A DNA stretch of 38,025 bases from Pseudomonas sp. SDI (GTDB taxonomy: Bacteria > Pseudomonadota > Gammaproteobacteria > Pseudomonadales > Pseudomonadaceae). Position 1 is the stretch's first letter; every line of letters starts with the position of its first letter. This document shows, piece after piece, positions 24,635 through 32,701 of the stretch. The translations under genes were made by a program, and so were the position numbers. The DNA lies in NCBI RefSeq assembly GCF_003105155.1, contig NZ_QETK01000043.1, positions 1-38,025 of the forward strand, written 5' to 3'. The notes under the pieces were generated by a model. The model ran no database searches and was not told where the DNA came from. It saw only the letters and a program-made list of their open reading frames with translations.

Positions 24635-25585
24635 TTAGCGACGTGCTACGCCAGGCAGAACACAGAGCATTTCGTACAGCAGGTTGGCCCCCAGCAACGA
24701 GGTGTTGCCGGTGGTGTCGTAAGGTGGCGAGACTTCCACCAGGTCGCAGCCAATCAGGTCCAGGCCCTGGCAGCCACGAATGATCTCGATGCCCTGGATG
24801 GTGGTCAGGCCACCGATTTCCGGGGTGCCGGTGCCAGGGGCCCAGGCCGGGTCGATGCCGTCGATGTCGAAGCTCAGGTACACCGGGCCGCCGCCGACTT
24901 TTTCCCGCACTTCGGCCATCAGTGGTGCCAGCGACTGGTGCCAGCACTCTTCGGCCTGCACCACGCGAAAGCCCTGCTTGCGGCTCCAGTTGAAGTCTTC
25001 GGCGGTGTAGCCCTGGGCGCGCAGGCCGATCTGTACCACGCGGTCGCAGTCCAGCAGGCCTTCTTCCACGGCGCGGCGGAAGGTGGTGCCGTGGGCGATT
25101 TTTTCCCCGAACATATGATCGTTGACATCGGCGTGGGCGTCGATGTGCACCAGGCCGATCTTGCCGTGCTTTTTGTGCAGGGCGCGCAGGATCGGCAGGG
25201 TGATGGTGTGGTCGCCGCCCATGGTCAGCGGGATCACGTTGTGCGCGACGATTTCGTCGTAGGCTGCTTCGATGATGCGCACGGCGTCGAGCAGGTTGAA
25301 GGTGTTGATCGCCACGTCACCGATATCGGCGACCGACAGCGAGTCGAACGGTGCGGCGCCGGTGGCCATGTTGTACGGCCGGATCATCACCGACTCGGCA
25401 CGGATCTGCCGTGGCCCGAAACGGGTACCCGAGCGCAGCGAGGTGCCGATGTCCAGCGGGATGCCGATGAACGCGGCGTCCAGGCCTTCGGCGGTGGCCA
25501 GGTGCGGGAGACGGAGCATGGTGGCGATGCCGCCGAAGCGCGGCATTTCGTTGCCGCCCAGTGGTTGGTGAAGAATCTTGTCCAC
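24635..25585 (-). CDS. gbuA: Guanidinobutyrase / agmatinase-family ureohydrolase
   Basis: A 316-residue arginase-fold hydrolase. All manganese-ligand motifs are present: GGDHTITLP near residue 120, HIDAHADVND near 145 and SFDIDGIDPAWAPGTGTPEIGG near 230. By family it releases urea from a guanidino substrate. Assignment to guanidinobutyrase (4-guanidinobutyrate to GABA) over agmatinase rests on the neighbours, since P. aeruginosa gbuA sits beside a divergent LysR gene (gbuR) and a sodium:solute symporter as here, and on the near-identical N-terminus I recall (MDKILHQPLGGNEMPRFGG). The step yields GABA in arginine catabolism. The start at 25585 is the first ATG and matches homologue length. Confidence 0.87.
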   Translation of the reverse strand: MDKILHQPLGGNEMPRFGGIATMLRLPHLATAEGLDAAFIGIPLDIGTSLRSGTRFGPRQIRAESVMIRPYNMATGAAPFDSLSVADIGDVAINTFNLLDAVRIIEAAYDEIVAHNVIPLTMGGDHTITLPILRALHKKHGKIGLVHIDAHADVNDHMFGEKIAHGTTFRRAVEEGLLDCDRVVQIGLRAQGYTAEDFNWSRKQGFRVVQAEECWHQSLAPLMAEVREKVGGGPVYLSFDIDGIDPAWAPGTGTPEIGGLTTIQGIEIIRGCQGLDLIGCDLVEVSPPYDTTGNTSLLGANLLYEMLCVLPGVARR

Positions 25586-25729
25586 GGTCGGGCCTCATCA
25601 TTCGATTGTTCTAGTTGTTGGAACCTGTTGCCGGGGCAGCGTCAGCACTGCAAAACGCCATGCAACAGTTGCATTGCGGCAGAGTCTGCAAAATGTAGTG
25701 GGGGAGAAGAATCGCTACCGGCAAATACT

Positions 25730-25751
25730 TAGTTCAGGTTTTTCTAAACTA
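25730..25751. promoter_or_regulatory. Candidate LysR-type operator between gbuA and gbuR
   Basis: TAGTT (25730-25734) and AACTA (25747-25751) form a perfect inverted repeat with a 12-base AT-rich spacer, lying between the divergent ureohydrolase and LysR genes. Interrupted dyads of this kind are typical recognition sites for LysR regulators. It lies 57 bp before gbuR and about 145 bp before gbuA. Confidence 0.4.
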
Positions 25752-25807
25752 TCCCTAGCGATCTGGTTAGACTGCGCAGGTCCGCGCCTACCCGGGAAAC
25801 CTTTGCC

Positions 25808-26701
25808 ATGGCCACCGCCCTGCCTGACCTGAAACTGCTGCGCATCTTTGTCAGCGTGGTGCGCCATCAGGGCTTCGCCAACGCCCAGCGCGAGCTGAAC
25901 CTGTCGACCTCGGCCATCAGCACCTACATGAGCCAGCTCGAGGCGGCGCTCGGCATCGTGCTCTGCCACCGTGGCCGTGGCGGCTTCAGCCTGACCAGCA
26001 AGGGTGAGCTATTCCATCAGGAAACCTTGCGCCTGCTGGCTGAAATGGACGGTTTCGAGCAGTACGCCGCGGCGCTCAAGGGCGAGTTGCGCGGCACCCT
26101 CAACCTGGGGGTGATCGACTCCACCGTCGGTGACCGCGCGCTGCCGCTGGCCGAGGCCATCGGTGCCTATAGCCAGGAGCACCCGGCGGTGCATTTGCAC
26201 CTGTCGGTATCGAGCCCTTACGAATTACAGCTGGGTGTGCAGGACAACCGCCTGGACCTGGCCATCGGCGCGTTCTCCACGCGCATGAGCGGGCTGGTCT
26301 ATCAGCCGCTGTACCGCGAGCAGCACTGGTTGTATTGCAGCAACCGCCACCCGCTGTACCACGAGCGGCGCATCCCCGAGCAGGTCATCACCCAGCAGCG
26401 CATGGTCGGCCGCGGCTACTGGAGCCAGGCGGAACTGGCCCGGCATGGCTTCAAGCACAGCGCGGCAACGGTGGAAAGCATGGAGGCGCAGCTGATCCTG
26501 GTGCTGTCCGGTGCCTACATCGGTTACCTGCCGGAACACTATGCCCAGGCCTGGGCGGACAAGGGCGATTTGCGGGTGCTATCGCCGGCGACCTTCGGCT
26601 ATCAGGCGCCGTTCTCGATGATCACGCGGCGTGGGCGAAGCCGCGAACCCTTGATTCAGACCTTCCGCGATCTGCTCAAAGCACAGCTCGTGCCAGCGTG
26701 A
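25808..26701 (+). CDS. gbuR: LysR-family regulator of guanidinobutyrate utilisation
   Basis: A 297-residue LTTR. The DNA-binding helix-turn-helix spans about residues 8-62 (GFANAQRELNLSTSAISTYMSQLEAALG), and the coinducer domain begins near 95 (GTLNLGVIDSTVGDRALPLAEAI). It diverges from gbuA across 222 bp, the standard arrangement for an LTTR controlling its neighbour, and matches the position of P. aeruginosa gbuR (PA1422), which activates gbuA with 4-guanidinobutyrate. The next gene, an aerotaxis receptor, starts 138 bp downstream and is probably independent. Confidence 0.85.
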   Translation: MATALPDLKLLRIFVSVVRHQGFANAQRELNLSTSAISTYMSQLEAALGIVLCHRGRGGFSLTSKGELFHQETLRLLAEMDGFEQYAAALKGELRGTLNLGVIDSTVGDRALPLAEAIGAYSQEHPAVHLHLSVSSPYELQLGVQDNRLDLAIGAFSTRMSGLVYQPLYREQHWLYCSNRHPLYHERRIPEQVITQQRMVGRGYWSQAELARHGFKHSAATVESMEAQLILVLSGAYIGYLPEHYAQAWADKGDLRVLSPATFGYQAPFSMITRRGRSREPLIQTFRDLLKAQLVPA

Positions 26702-26839
26702 GCAAAGTACACTGAAAAAAAAGCCGAAAAATTTGCGCGAAATCCCTGTGAAATCGGCCGCAGCCCCGTAAATGCTCTGCTAAACCTGTTCTTGCTTTGA
26801 TGAAATTTCCCATCATCCTCCAAAGCAGGGAACGCCCAG

Positions 26840-28405
26840 ATGCGCATGAATTTGCCCGTCACTGAGCACGAAAGAACCTTTCCTAACGACCAACGGCTGA
26901 TTTCCACCACCGACCTGAACAGCCGTATCACCTACTGCAACGACGCCTTTGTGGCCATCAGTGGCTTTACCTTCGACGAGCTCGTCGGTCAGCCGCACAA
27001 CCTGGTGCGCCACCCGGACATGCCCCCGGCAGTGTTCGGGCATATGTGGGAAACCATCAAACAGGGCAAACCCTGGATGGGGGTCGTGAAGAACCGCGCG
27101 AAAAACGGCGATTTCTACTGGGTCAGCGCCTATGTCACGGCGATCTATGAAGACGGCCGCATCAGCGGCTACGAGTCGGTGCGTTCGGTGCCCAGCCGCG
27201 AGCAGATCCGCAGGGCCTCGGCGCTCTACGCTCGCTTGCGGGCCGGGCGTTCGCCGACGCCGTGGGCGGCGCGCCTGGGCGATCTGCTCGAGCATGGCTG
27301 GCCGTTGCTGCTGGCTGGCGTGGTGTCGGTGGCCAGCTACCTGTGGTTGCCGCAGTACGCCGCACTGGGGATCCTGATGGCGAGCCTGCTGGGCGCCTGG
27401 TACCTGATGGAAAACCGCCATAACCGGGTGATCCGGCGCACCCTGGCCGAGCACCCGAAAGCCTTTACCAGCCCGCTGGTGGCGCTGACCTACAGCGACA
27501 ACCTCGGCCTGCAGGGCCAGCTGGACCTGGCCATCATCGGCGAAGAGGCGCGCTTGCAGACGGCGCTGACCCGGTTGGTGGACGCTGGGGTAGGGGTCAA
27601 AACGCGGGCGGCGCAGTCGTCCGACCTGTCTGGCGAACAGGCGCAGATGCTCGACCGCCAGCGCAGCGAAACCGACCAGTCGGCGACGGCCATCGCGCAG
27701 ATGGCGGCGACCATTCAGGAGGTCACGCACAACGTGCAGAACACCGCCCATGCCGCCTCCGACGCTGACCACCTGGCCCAGCAGGGTAGCGACCTGGCCG
27801 AGCAGAGCCTCCAGGCGATGGGCAGCATGGCCGAGGCGGTCAACGATATCGGCCAGGCGGTGAATGCGCTGGCCGAGCAGACCCAGTCGATTGGCAGCGT
27901 GGTCGACGTGATTACCTCGATTGCCGAGCAGACCAACCTGCTGGCGCTCAATGCGGCCATCGAGGCGGCGCGTGCCGGCGAGCAGGGCCGGGGCTTTGCC
28001 GTGGTGGCCGATGAGGTACGCTCGCTGGCACAGCGTACGCGGGCGTCGACCGAGGAGATCCACCAGATCATCGGTTCGTTGCGGGCGGGGGCGGAGCGGG
28101 CGGTGTCCACGGCCAGTCGTGGCGAGCAGATTTCCCGCGACAGCGTGCACAGTGTCGAGGCGGTGCAGTCGGCGCTGGTCGGGATCAGCCAGGCGGTCAG
28201 TCGCATCACTGGCATGAGCCAGCAGATGGCCACGGCATCCGAGCAGCAGAGCCATGTGGCCGAGGATATCAACCAGCAGATCACCCGCATCGCGCAGTTG
28301 TGCGATCACTCGGCAGGGCAGGCCAAGCAGGGCGCGCAGATCAGTCAGGATCTGGAGCGCATGGCCGAGTACCTGCACAGCCTGGCCGAACGCTTTAACC
28401 GTTAA
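26840..28405 (+). CDS. aer: Aerotaxis receptor Aer (PAS-type methyl-accepting chemotaxis protein)
   Basis: A 521-residue energy-taxis receptor. An N-terminal PAS domain (residues about 10-120) contains ISTTDLNSRITYCNDAF and the RHPDMP motif; in E. coli Aer the corresponding Arg, His and Asp take part in FAD binding. A short linker leads to two hydrophobic segments at about 155-195 (WPLLLAGVVSVASYLWL and AALGILMASLLGAWYLM), and no periplasmic sensor domain is present. The rest is a signalling domain with the MCP hairpin tip EQTNLLALNAAIEAARAGEQGRG near residue 370. It transmits redox or oxygen signals to CheA through CheW at the membrane. The length equals the Pseudomonas Aer proteins I recall. 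CAGGGA precedes the ATG. Confidence 0.92.
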   Translation: MRMNLPVTEHERTFPNDQRLISTTDLNSRITYCNDAFVAISGFTFDELVGQPHNLVRHPDMPPAVFGHMWETIKQGKPWMGVVKNRAKNGDFYWVSAYVTAIYEDGRISGYESVRSVPSREQIRRASALYARLRAGRSPTPWAARLGDLLEHGWPLLLAGVVSVASYLWLPQYAALGILMASLLGAWYLMENRHNRVIRRTLAEHPKAFTSPLVALTYSDNLGLQGQLDLAIIGEEARLQTALTRLVDAGVGVKTRAAQSSDLSGEQAQMLDRQRSETDQSATAIAQMAATIQEVTHNVQNTAHAASDADHLAQQGSDLAEQSLQAMGSMAEAVNDIGQAVNALAEQTQSIGSVVDVITSIAEQTNLLALNAAIEAARAGEQGRGFAVVADEVRSLAQRTRASTEEIHQIIGSLRAGAERAVSTASRGEQISRDSVHSVEAVQSALVGISQAVSRITGMSQQMATASEQQSHVAEDINQQITRIAQLCDHSAGQAKQGAQISQDLERMAEYLHSLAERFNR

Positions 28406-28488
28406 GGCTTGTTCGTCGCTTCCCACAGGGATGTGGGGTCTATTTTCGGGAACTGCTGTGGCACACTTTGCCAGCTCAGGAGAACCCG

Positions 28489-29088
28489 ATGTCCAGAATC
28501 CACTGCGAGCGCTGCTTGCGCCCACAATCCCACTGCCTTTGTCCGCTGATTCCTTCCCTCGATAGCCGTACGCGCGTGGTGCTGTTGCAGCATCCGAGCG
28601 AGGTCAGGCATGCCTTGAACACGGCGAAGCTGGCCGCGCTGGGGCTGCGCAATGCCGAGTTGCGGGTGGGCGAAGTGTTCGACGACCTGGAGGCGCTGCT
28701 GGCGACGCCGGGCTACCGGCTGGGGTTGTTGTTTCCGGGGGAGGGCGCAGAGGCGGTGCGCGCGTATGCCCTTGAAGAGGATACGCGGCCATGGTTGCTG
28801 GTGGTGCCGGATGGCACCTGGCGCAAGGCGCGCAAGCTGTTGCATGTGAACCCGCTGCTGGCGGGGTTGCCGCGGGTGACCCTGGATGTGCGGGTGCCGT
28901 CGCGCTATCGCTTGCGCAAAGCGCCGGAAGAAGGGGCGTTGTCGACGCTGGAGGCGGTGGTGCAGGCACTGAATGTGCTGGAGGCGCCGCAGGCATTCGA
29001 TGCGTTGCTACGACCGTTCGAGGCGTTGATCGACGGGCAGATTGCGGCGATGGGGCGGGAGACGTTCGAGCGCAATCATCGGCGTTGA
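28489..29088 (+). CDS. DTW-domain protein, tRNA-uridine aminocarboxypropyltransferase (TapT/YfiP-like)
   Basis: A 199-residue DTW-domain protein. The N-terminal Cys cluster CERCLRPQSHCLC is a likely zinc site. The family motif appears as DGTWRKARKL near residue 110, and PSRYRLRKAP follows near 140. E. coli TapT (YfiP) adds a 3-amino-3-carboxypropyl group from S-adenosylmethionine to U47 of tRNAs; the same activity is inferred here. The start at 28489 is favoured over the ATG at 28468 because AGGAG lies 6 bases before it and the Cys cluster begins there. It follows aer and precedes the convergent secretion operon. Confidence 0.85.
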   Translation: MSRIHCERCLRPQSHCLCPLIPSLDSRTRVVLLQHPSEVRHALNTAKLAALGLRNAELRVGEVFDDLEALLATPGYRLGLLFPGEGAEAVRAYALEEDTRPWLLVVPDGTWRKARKLLHVNPLLAGLPRVTLDVRVPSRYRLRKAPEEGALSTLEAVVQALNVLEAPQAFDALLRPFEALIDGQIAAMGRETFERNHRR

Positions 29089-29092
29089 TGCT

Positions 29093-29118
29093 ATCGCGGG
29101 ACGAGCCCGCGCCTACAG
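29093..29118. repeat. REP-type palindrome, second copy
   Basis: This is the reverse complement of the element at 35-59, with two or three differences, containing CGCGGG-ACGAG-CCCGCG. It sits between two convergent genes (DTW protein and the adaptor subunit of the secretion system), where REP elements commonly lie. Confidence 0.75.
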
Positions 29119-29156
29119 AAAAGCAAGTGTGGGAGCATCAGCAGCCCCCGAGTGCC

Positions 29157-30512
29157 TCAGCGCTCGCGCAAGGCCTCGGTGCGCGCCTTCAGTACCGGCT
29201 TGAGCAGGTAATCCAGCACACTCTTCTGCCCGGTAATGATGTCCACCGTCGCGGTCATCCCCGGGATGATCAGCAACGGCTTGTTATCCCCGCCCAGGTG
29301 ATTGCGGTCGGTACGCACCTGGATCAGGTAGAACGCATTGCCCTTGTCGTCCGTCACCGTGTCGGCGCCAATCAACTCCAGCTTGGCCTTCAAACCGCCA
29401 TAGATCGTGTAGTCATAGGCACTGAACTTGACCATCGCACTCTGTCCCGGGTGCAGGAACGCCACATCCTGCGGACGCACCTTGGCCTCGATCAGCAGGT
29501 TGTCCTCCAGTGGCACAATCTCTACCAGGTCGCTGCCCGGCTGCACCACGCCGCCAATCGTGTTGACCTTGAGCAGCTTGATGATCCCGTGCACCGGCGA
29601 CACTACCGTGGTGCGGGTTACCCGGTCGTCGATGGCGATACTGGTGGCGGTAATCTTCGACAGGTCGGTGCGCTTCTCGTTGAGCTCCTTGGCCGCCTCG
29701 GAGCGGAAGCCGGCCTCCGATTCCTCGATCTTGCTGCGGATCTCCGCCACCGCCGCCTCGGCCCGCGGAATCGCCAGCGCCGTGGCATTCATCTGCCCGC
29801 GTGCCTCCACCGAGCGCTGCTTGAGACGGAGGATCTCCACCGGCGAAATCGCCCCGGTACCGACCAGCGGCGTCGACATGTTCAGCTCCTGCTGGAGCAA
29901 GCCCAGGCTCGACCGGTATTGCTCCAGCTTGGAACGAAACTCGGCCAGCTCCTGGGTCTTCTGCCGCAGTTGCTCGTTGAGCGTCTGCTTCTCGCTGGCC
30001 AGGCGGCGCTGGCGCGATTGGTACAGCGACATCTCGTCCTCGGCCACCTGCGGCGACTTGCTGCGCACCTCGTCCGACACCTGGAATGGCCGCCCCTCGC
30101 TCTCCGCCGACAGCCGCTCGACCTGCGCGGTCAACGCATACCGGTCGGCCTCGCTCTCGCCCTTGTTCGACTTGAAGCGGGTGTCGTCCAGACGCAGCAG
30201 GGTATCGCCCTTGTTCACCATCTGCCCTTCACGCACGAAGATCTCGGTGACGATGCCGCCCTCCAGGTTCTGGATCACCTGTACCTTGCTCGACGGGATG
30301 GCCTTGCCTTCGCCCATGGTCACTTCGTCGAGCACGGCAAACTTGGCCCAGAGCAGCGCCACCAGCAGCAGCGCCGCCGCCAGCCACACGGTAACCCGCG
30401 ACAGGCGCGGCGAATCCTGCAGAGTGGCGCCGGCCAGGTCCGGCATGTAGTCGCGCTCGGCGGTCTTGCCGAAACTCTGGAAATAGCTGCGAATCGCAGA
30501 TCTGGCGGACAT
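29157..30512 (-). CDS. lapC: Type I secretion membrane fusion protein (HlyD/LapC-like)
   Basis: A 451-residue periplasmic adaptor. A cytoplasmic N-terminus of about 38 residues is followed by one membrane anchor (VTVWLAAALLLVALLWAKFAV, about 40-60). A lipoyl-like half-motif (GGIVTEIFVREGQMVNKGD) comes next, then a long alpha-helical hairpin rich in Q/E/R (about 110-280), the second lipoyl half (VVSPVHGIIKLLKV) and a beta-barrel part ending ITGQKSVLDYLLKPVLKA. That C-terminal signature is typical of HlyD-family T1SS adaptors. GAGGGGG lies 7 bases before the ATG, and only 11 bp separate it from the ABC gene. It bridges the ABC subunit and the TolC-like channel to export the adhesin. Map-type paralogues cannot be excluded by sequence alone. 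Confidence 0.9.
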   Translation of the reverse strand: MSARSAIRSYFQSFGKTAERDYMPDLAGATLQDSPRLSRVTVWLAAALLLVALLWAKFAVLDEVTMGEGKAIPSSKVQVIQNLEGGIVTEIFVREGQMVNKGDTLLRLDDTRFKSNKGESEADRYALTAQVERLSAESEGRPFQVSDEVRSKSPQVAEDEMSLYQSRQRRLASEKQTLNEQLRQKTQELAEFRSKLEQYRSSLGLLQQELNMSTPLVGTGAISPVEILRLKQRSVEARGQMNATALAIPRAEAAVAEIRSKIEESEAGFRSEAAKELNEKRTDLSKITATSIAIDDRVTRTTVVSPVHGIIKLLKVNTIGGVVQPGSDLVEIVPLEDNLLIEAKVRPQDVAFLHPGQSAMVKFSAYDYTIYGGLKAKLELIGADTVTDDKGNAFYLIQVRTDRNHLGGDNKPLLIIPGMTATVDIITGQKSVLDYLLKPVLKARTEALRER

Positions 30513-30523
30513 GTTGCACCCCC

Positions 30524-32674
30524 TCAGAGCGCCGAGCCGACACGGCCCTTGCGCAGTGCATCGATCACCGCATCCTTCGGCCCGTCGGCCACCACCTTGC
30601 CGTTGTCCAGCACCAGCAGCCGGTCGACCAGGCTGAGCATCGAGGTGCGATGGGTCACCAGCAGCAGGGTCTTGCCCTCGATCCAGCCATGCAGGCGCTG
30701 GCGCAGTTGGTCTTCGCTGCTGTTGTCCATGTGGCTGGTGGGTTCGTCGAGAATCATGATCGGTGGCTCCAGCAGCATCGCCCGCGCCAGCAGCACCGCT
30801 TGCCGCTGACCGCCGGAGAGCAGTTGGCCACGTTCGCCCACCGGCCGGTCGAAGCCGTGCGGGTGCTGCCGGGCCAGCTCGCTGACGCCGGTGAGTTCGG
30901 CCACTTCCAGCATCCGCGCGTCGCTGACGTAGCGTGCGCCGAGGGTCAGGTTGTCACGCAGGCTGCCGGCCAGCAGCGGCAGGTCGTGAGCGACGTAGCC
31001 GATCTGCTGGCGCAGGTCGGCGATGTCGAGCTGGCGCAGGTCGAGGTTGTCGAGCAGGATCTGCCCGTCGTCGGGCTCGTAGAAGCCCATCATCAGCCGC
31101 GCCAGGGTGCTCTTGCCCGAGCCGCTGCGGCCGATGATGCCGATCCGCTCGCCAGGCTTGACGCTGAAACTCACCCCATTCAACGCCGGGGCGCTCTGCC
31201 CCTGATAACGGAAGCTGACCCGGCTGATCTCCAGCGCGCCCTGCAGCTGGGTGCGTTCCAGCGGTTGCTGGCCGGGCTGGCGCTCCTGCGGCAGGCTCAT
31301 CAGCGCGTCGGTGCTTTTCATGGTTAGCTGCGCCTGCTGGTAGCGGGTGATCAGCCCGGCAATCTGCCCGAGTGGCGCGAGCACCCGGCTGCCGAGCATG
31401 TAGCTGGCCACCAGGGCGCCGACGCTGAGGTTGCCGGCGATGATGCTGTAGACCCCGGCGACGATGGTTGCCATGCCGCAGAACTGCTGGATGAACAGCG
31501 TGCCGTTGGTGGCCAGGGCCGATAGGTTGCGCGCATGCACGTCGAGCCGGGTCAGCGCGCCGTGGGTGCTTTCCCACTGGTACTGGCGCTCGCTCTCGGC
31601 GCTACAGGCCTTCAGCGTTTCCAGTCCGCCCAGGGTTTCCACCAGCAGCGCCTGGCGCACCGCACCCAGGCTCAGGCTTTTTTGCACGGTGTCGCGCAGA
31701 CGGCTCTGGATCAGCATGGCGAAGATGATGGTGACCGGAAAGGCAATCAGCGGGATCACTACCAGCCAGCCGCCGAGCAGGCCGATCACCAGCAGCATCA
31801 GCACCACGAAGGGCAGGTCGATAACGCTGGTGAGGGTCACCGCAGTGAGGAATTCGCGCAGGCCCTGGAAGTCGTGAATGCTCTGCGCGAAGCCGCCGAC
31901 CGTGGCCGGGCGGGCCTTCATCGACATTCCGGTGATTTTCTCGAACAAGGTTGCCGAAAGGATCAGGTCGGTTTTTTTTCCGGCCTGGTCAAGCAGGTGC
32001 GCGCGGACCACACGCAAGGTCAGTTCGAACAGCGTGCCGATCAGCAGCCCGATCGCCAGTACCCACAGCGTCGAGGTGGCCTGGTTGGGCACCACGCGGT
32101 CGTAGGTCTGCATGACGAACAGCGGCACCATCAATCCGAGCAGGTTGATCAGCAGGCTGGCCAGGATCGCATCGCTGTACAGCCAGCGCGACAGTTTGAG
32201 GGTGTCGCGAAACCAGGCATCGACCCGTGGCATCAGCGGGCTGCGCAGGTCTTCCAGTTCGTGGCGCGGCCGGGCGAACAGGGCCTGGCCGGCATACGCC
32301 TGGGTCAGTTCCTCGCGGCTGACCCACTGCTCGCCGCCTTCGGCTTCGCTGGGCAGGATCAGCGCGCGGTCGTTGTCCCAGCGTTGCAGCACCGCGCAGC
32401 GGCCGCCGTCGAGCAGCAACAGCACCGGCAGGTTGAGGGCCGAAATAGCCTCCAGTGGGCGCCGCAGCACCCGCGCCTGTAAGCCGGCCCGCGCTGCCGC
32501 GCGCGGCAGCAGGTCGAGGTCGAGGCGTTGCTGTGCCAGCGGCAAGCCGGCGCACAGGCTGGCCCGGCTTACCGAGCAACCGTGCAGCTTGCAGAGAATC
32601 AACAGCCCATCGAGTAACGGATCGTCGAAACTCTGGCGGGGGTCCACCGAGCTCGCCGGTTGCATGCTGGTCAT
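30524..32674 (-). CDS. lapB: Type I secretion ABC transporter with inactive peptidase-like domain (LapB-like)
   Basis: A 716-residue T1SS ATPase/permease. The N-terminal domain of about 130 residues resembles a C39 peptidase, but the catalytic-Cys region reads LILCKLHGCSVSR without the active D-C-G-x-A motif, so it is probably a substrate-docking C39-like domain. The membrane part (about 165-440) includes LASLLINLLGLMVPLFVMQTYDRVVPN. The ATPase follows, with GRSGSGKST (Walker A), LSGGQRQAVLLARA (signature) and MILDEPTSHMD (Walker B). The start has AGGAG at good spacing. It is the middle gene of a tight operon (27 bp after the channel gene, 11 bp before the adaptor gene). Its likely cargo is the adjacent giant adhesin. 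Confidence 0.92.
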   Translation of the reverse strand: MTSMQPASSVDPRQSFDDPLLDGLLILCKLHGCSVSRASLCAGLPLAQQRLDLDLLPRAAARAGLQARVLRRPLEAISALNLPVLLLLDGGRCAVLQRWDNDRALILPSEAEGGEQWVSREELTQAYAGQALFARPRHELEDLRSPLMPRVDAWFRDTLKLSRWLYSDAILASLLINLLGLMVPLFVMQTYDRVVPNQATSTLWVLAIGLLIGTLFELTLRVVRAHLLDQAGKKTDLILSATLFEKITGMSMKARPATVGGFAQSIHDFQGLREFLTAVTLTSVIDLPFVVLMLLVIGLLGGWLVVIPLIAFPVTIIFAMLIQSRLRDTVQKSLSLGAVRQALLVETLGGLETLKACSAESERQYQWESTHGALTRLDVHARNLSALATNGTLFIQQFCGMATIVAGVYSIIAGNLSVGALVASYMLGSRVLAPLGQIAGLITRYQQAQLTMKSTDALMSLPQERQPGQQPLERTQLQGALEISRVSFRYQGQSAPALNGVSFSVKPGERIGIIGRSGSGKSTLARLMMGFYEPDDGQILLDNLDLRQLDIADLRQQIGYVAHDLPLLAGSLRDNLTLGARYVSDARMLEVAELTGVSELARQHPHGFDRPVGERGQLLSGGQRQAVLLARAMLLEPPIMILDEPTSHMDNSSEDQLRQRLHGWIEGKTLLLVTHRTSMLSLVDRLLVLDNGKVVADGPKDAVIDALRKGRVGSAL

Positions 32675-32701
32675 GGCCTACTCCTGAGGCGGCGGAAACA
32701 C

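Noticed and set aside
26840..28405. BdlA (biofilm dispersion protein) instead of Aer
   Set aside because: In P. aeruginosa bdlA follows gbuR, but BdlA has two PAS domains and no membrane segments. This protein has one PAS with the RHPDMP motif, two hydrophobic segments and 521 residues, as in Aer.
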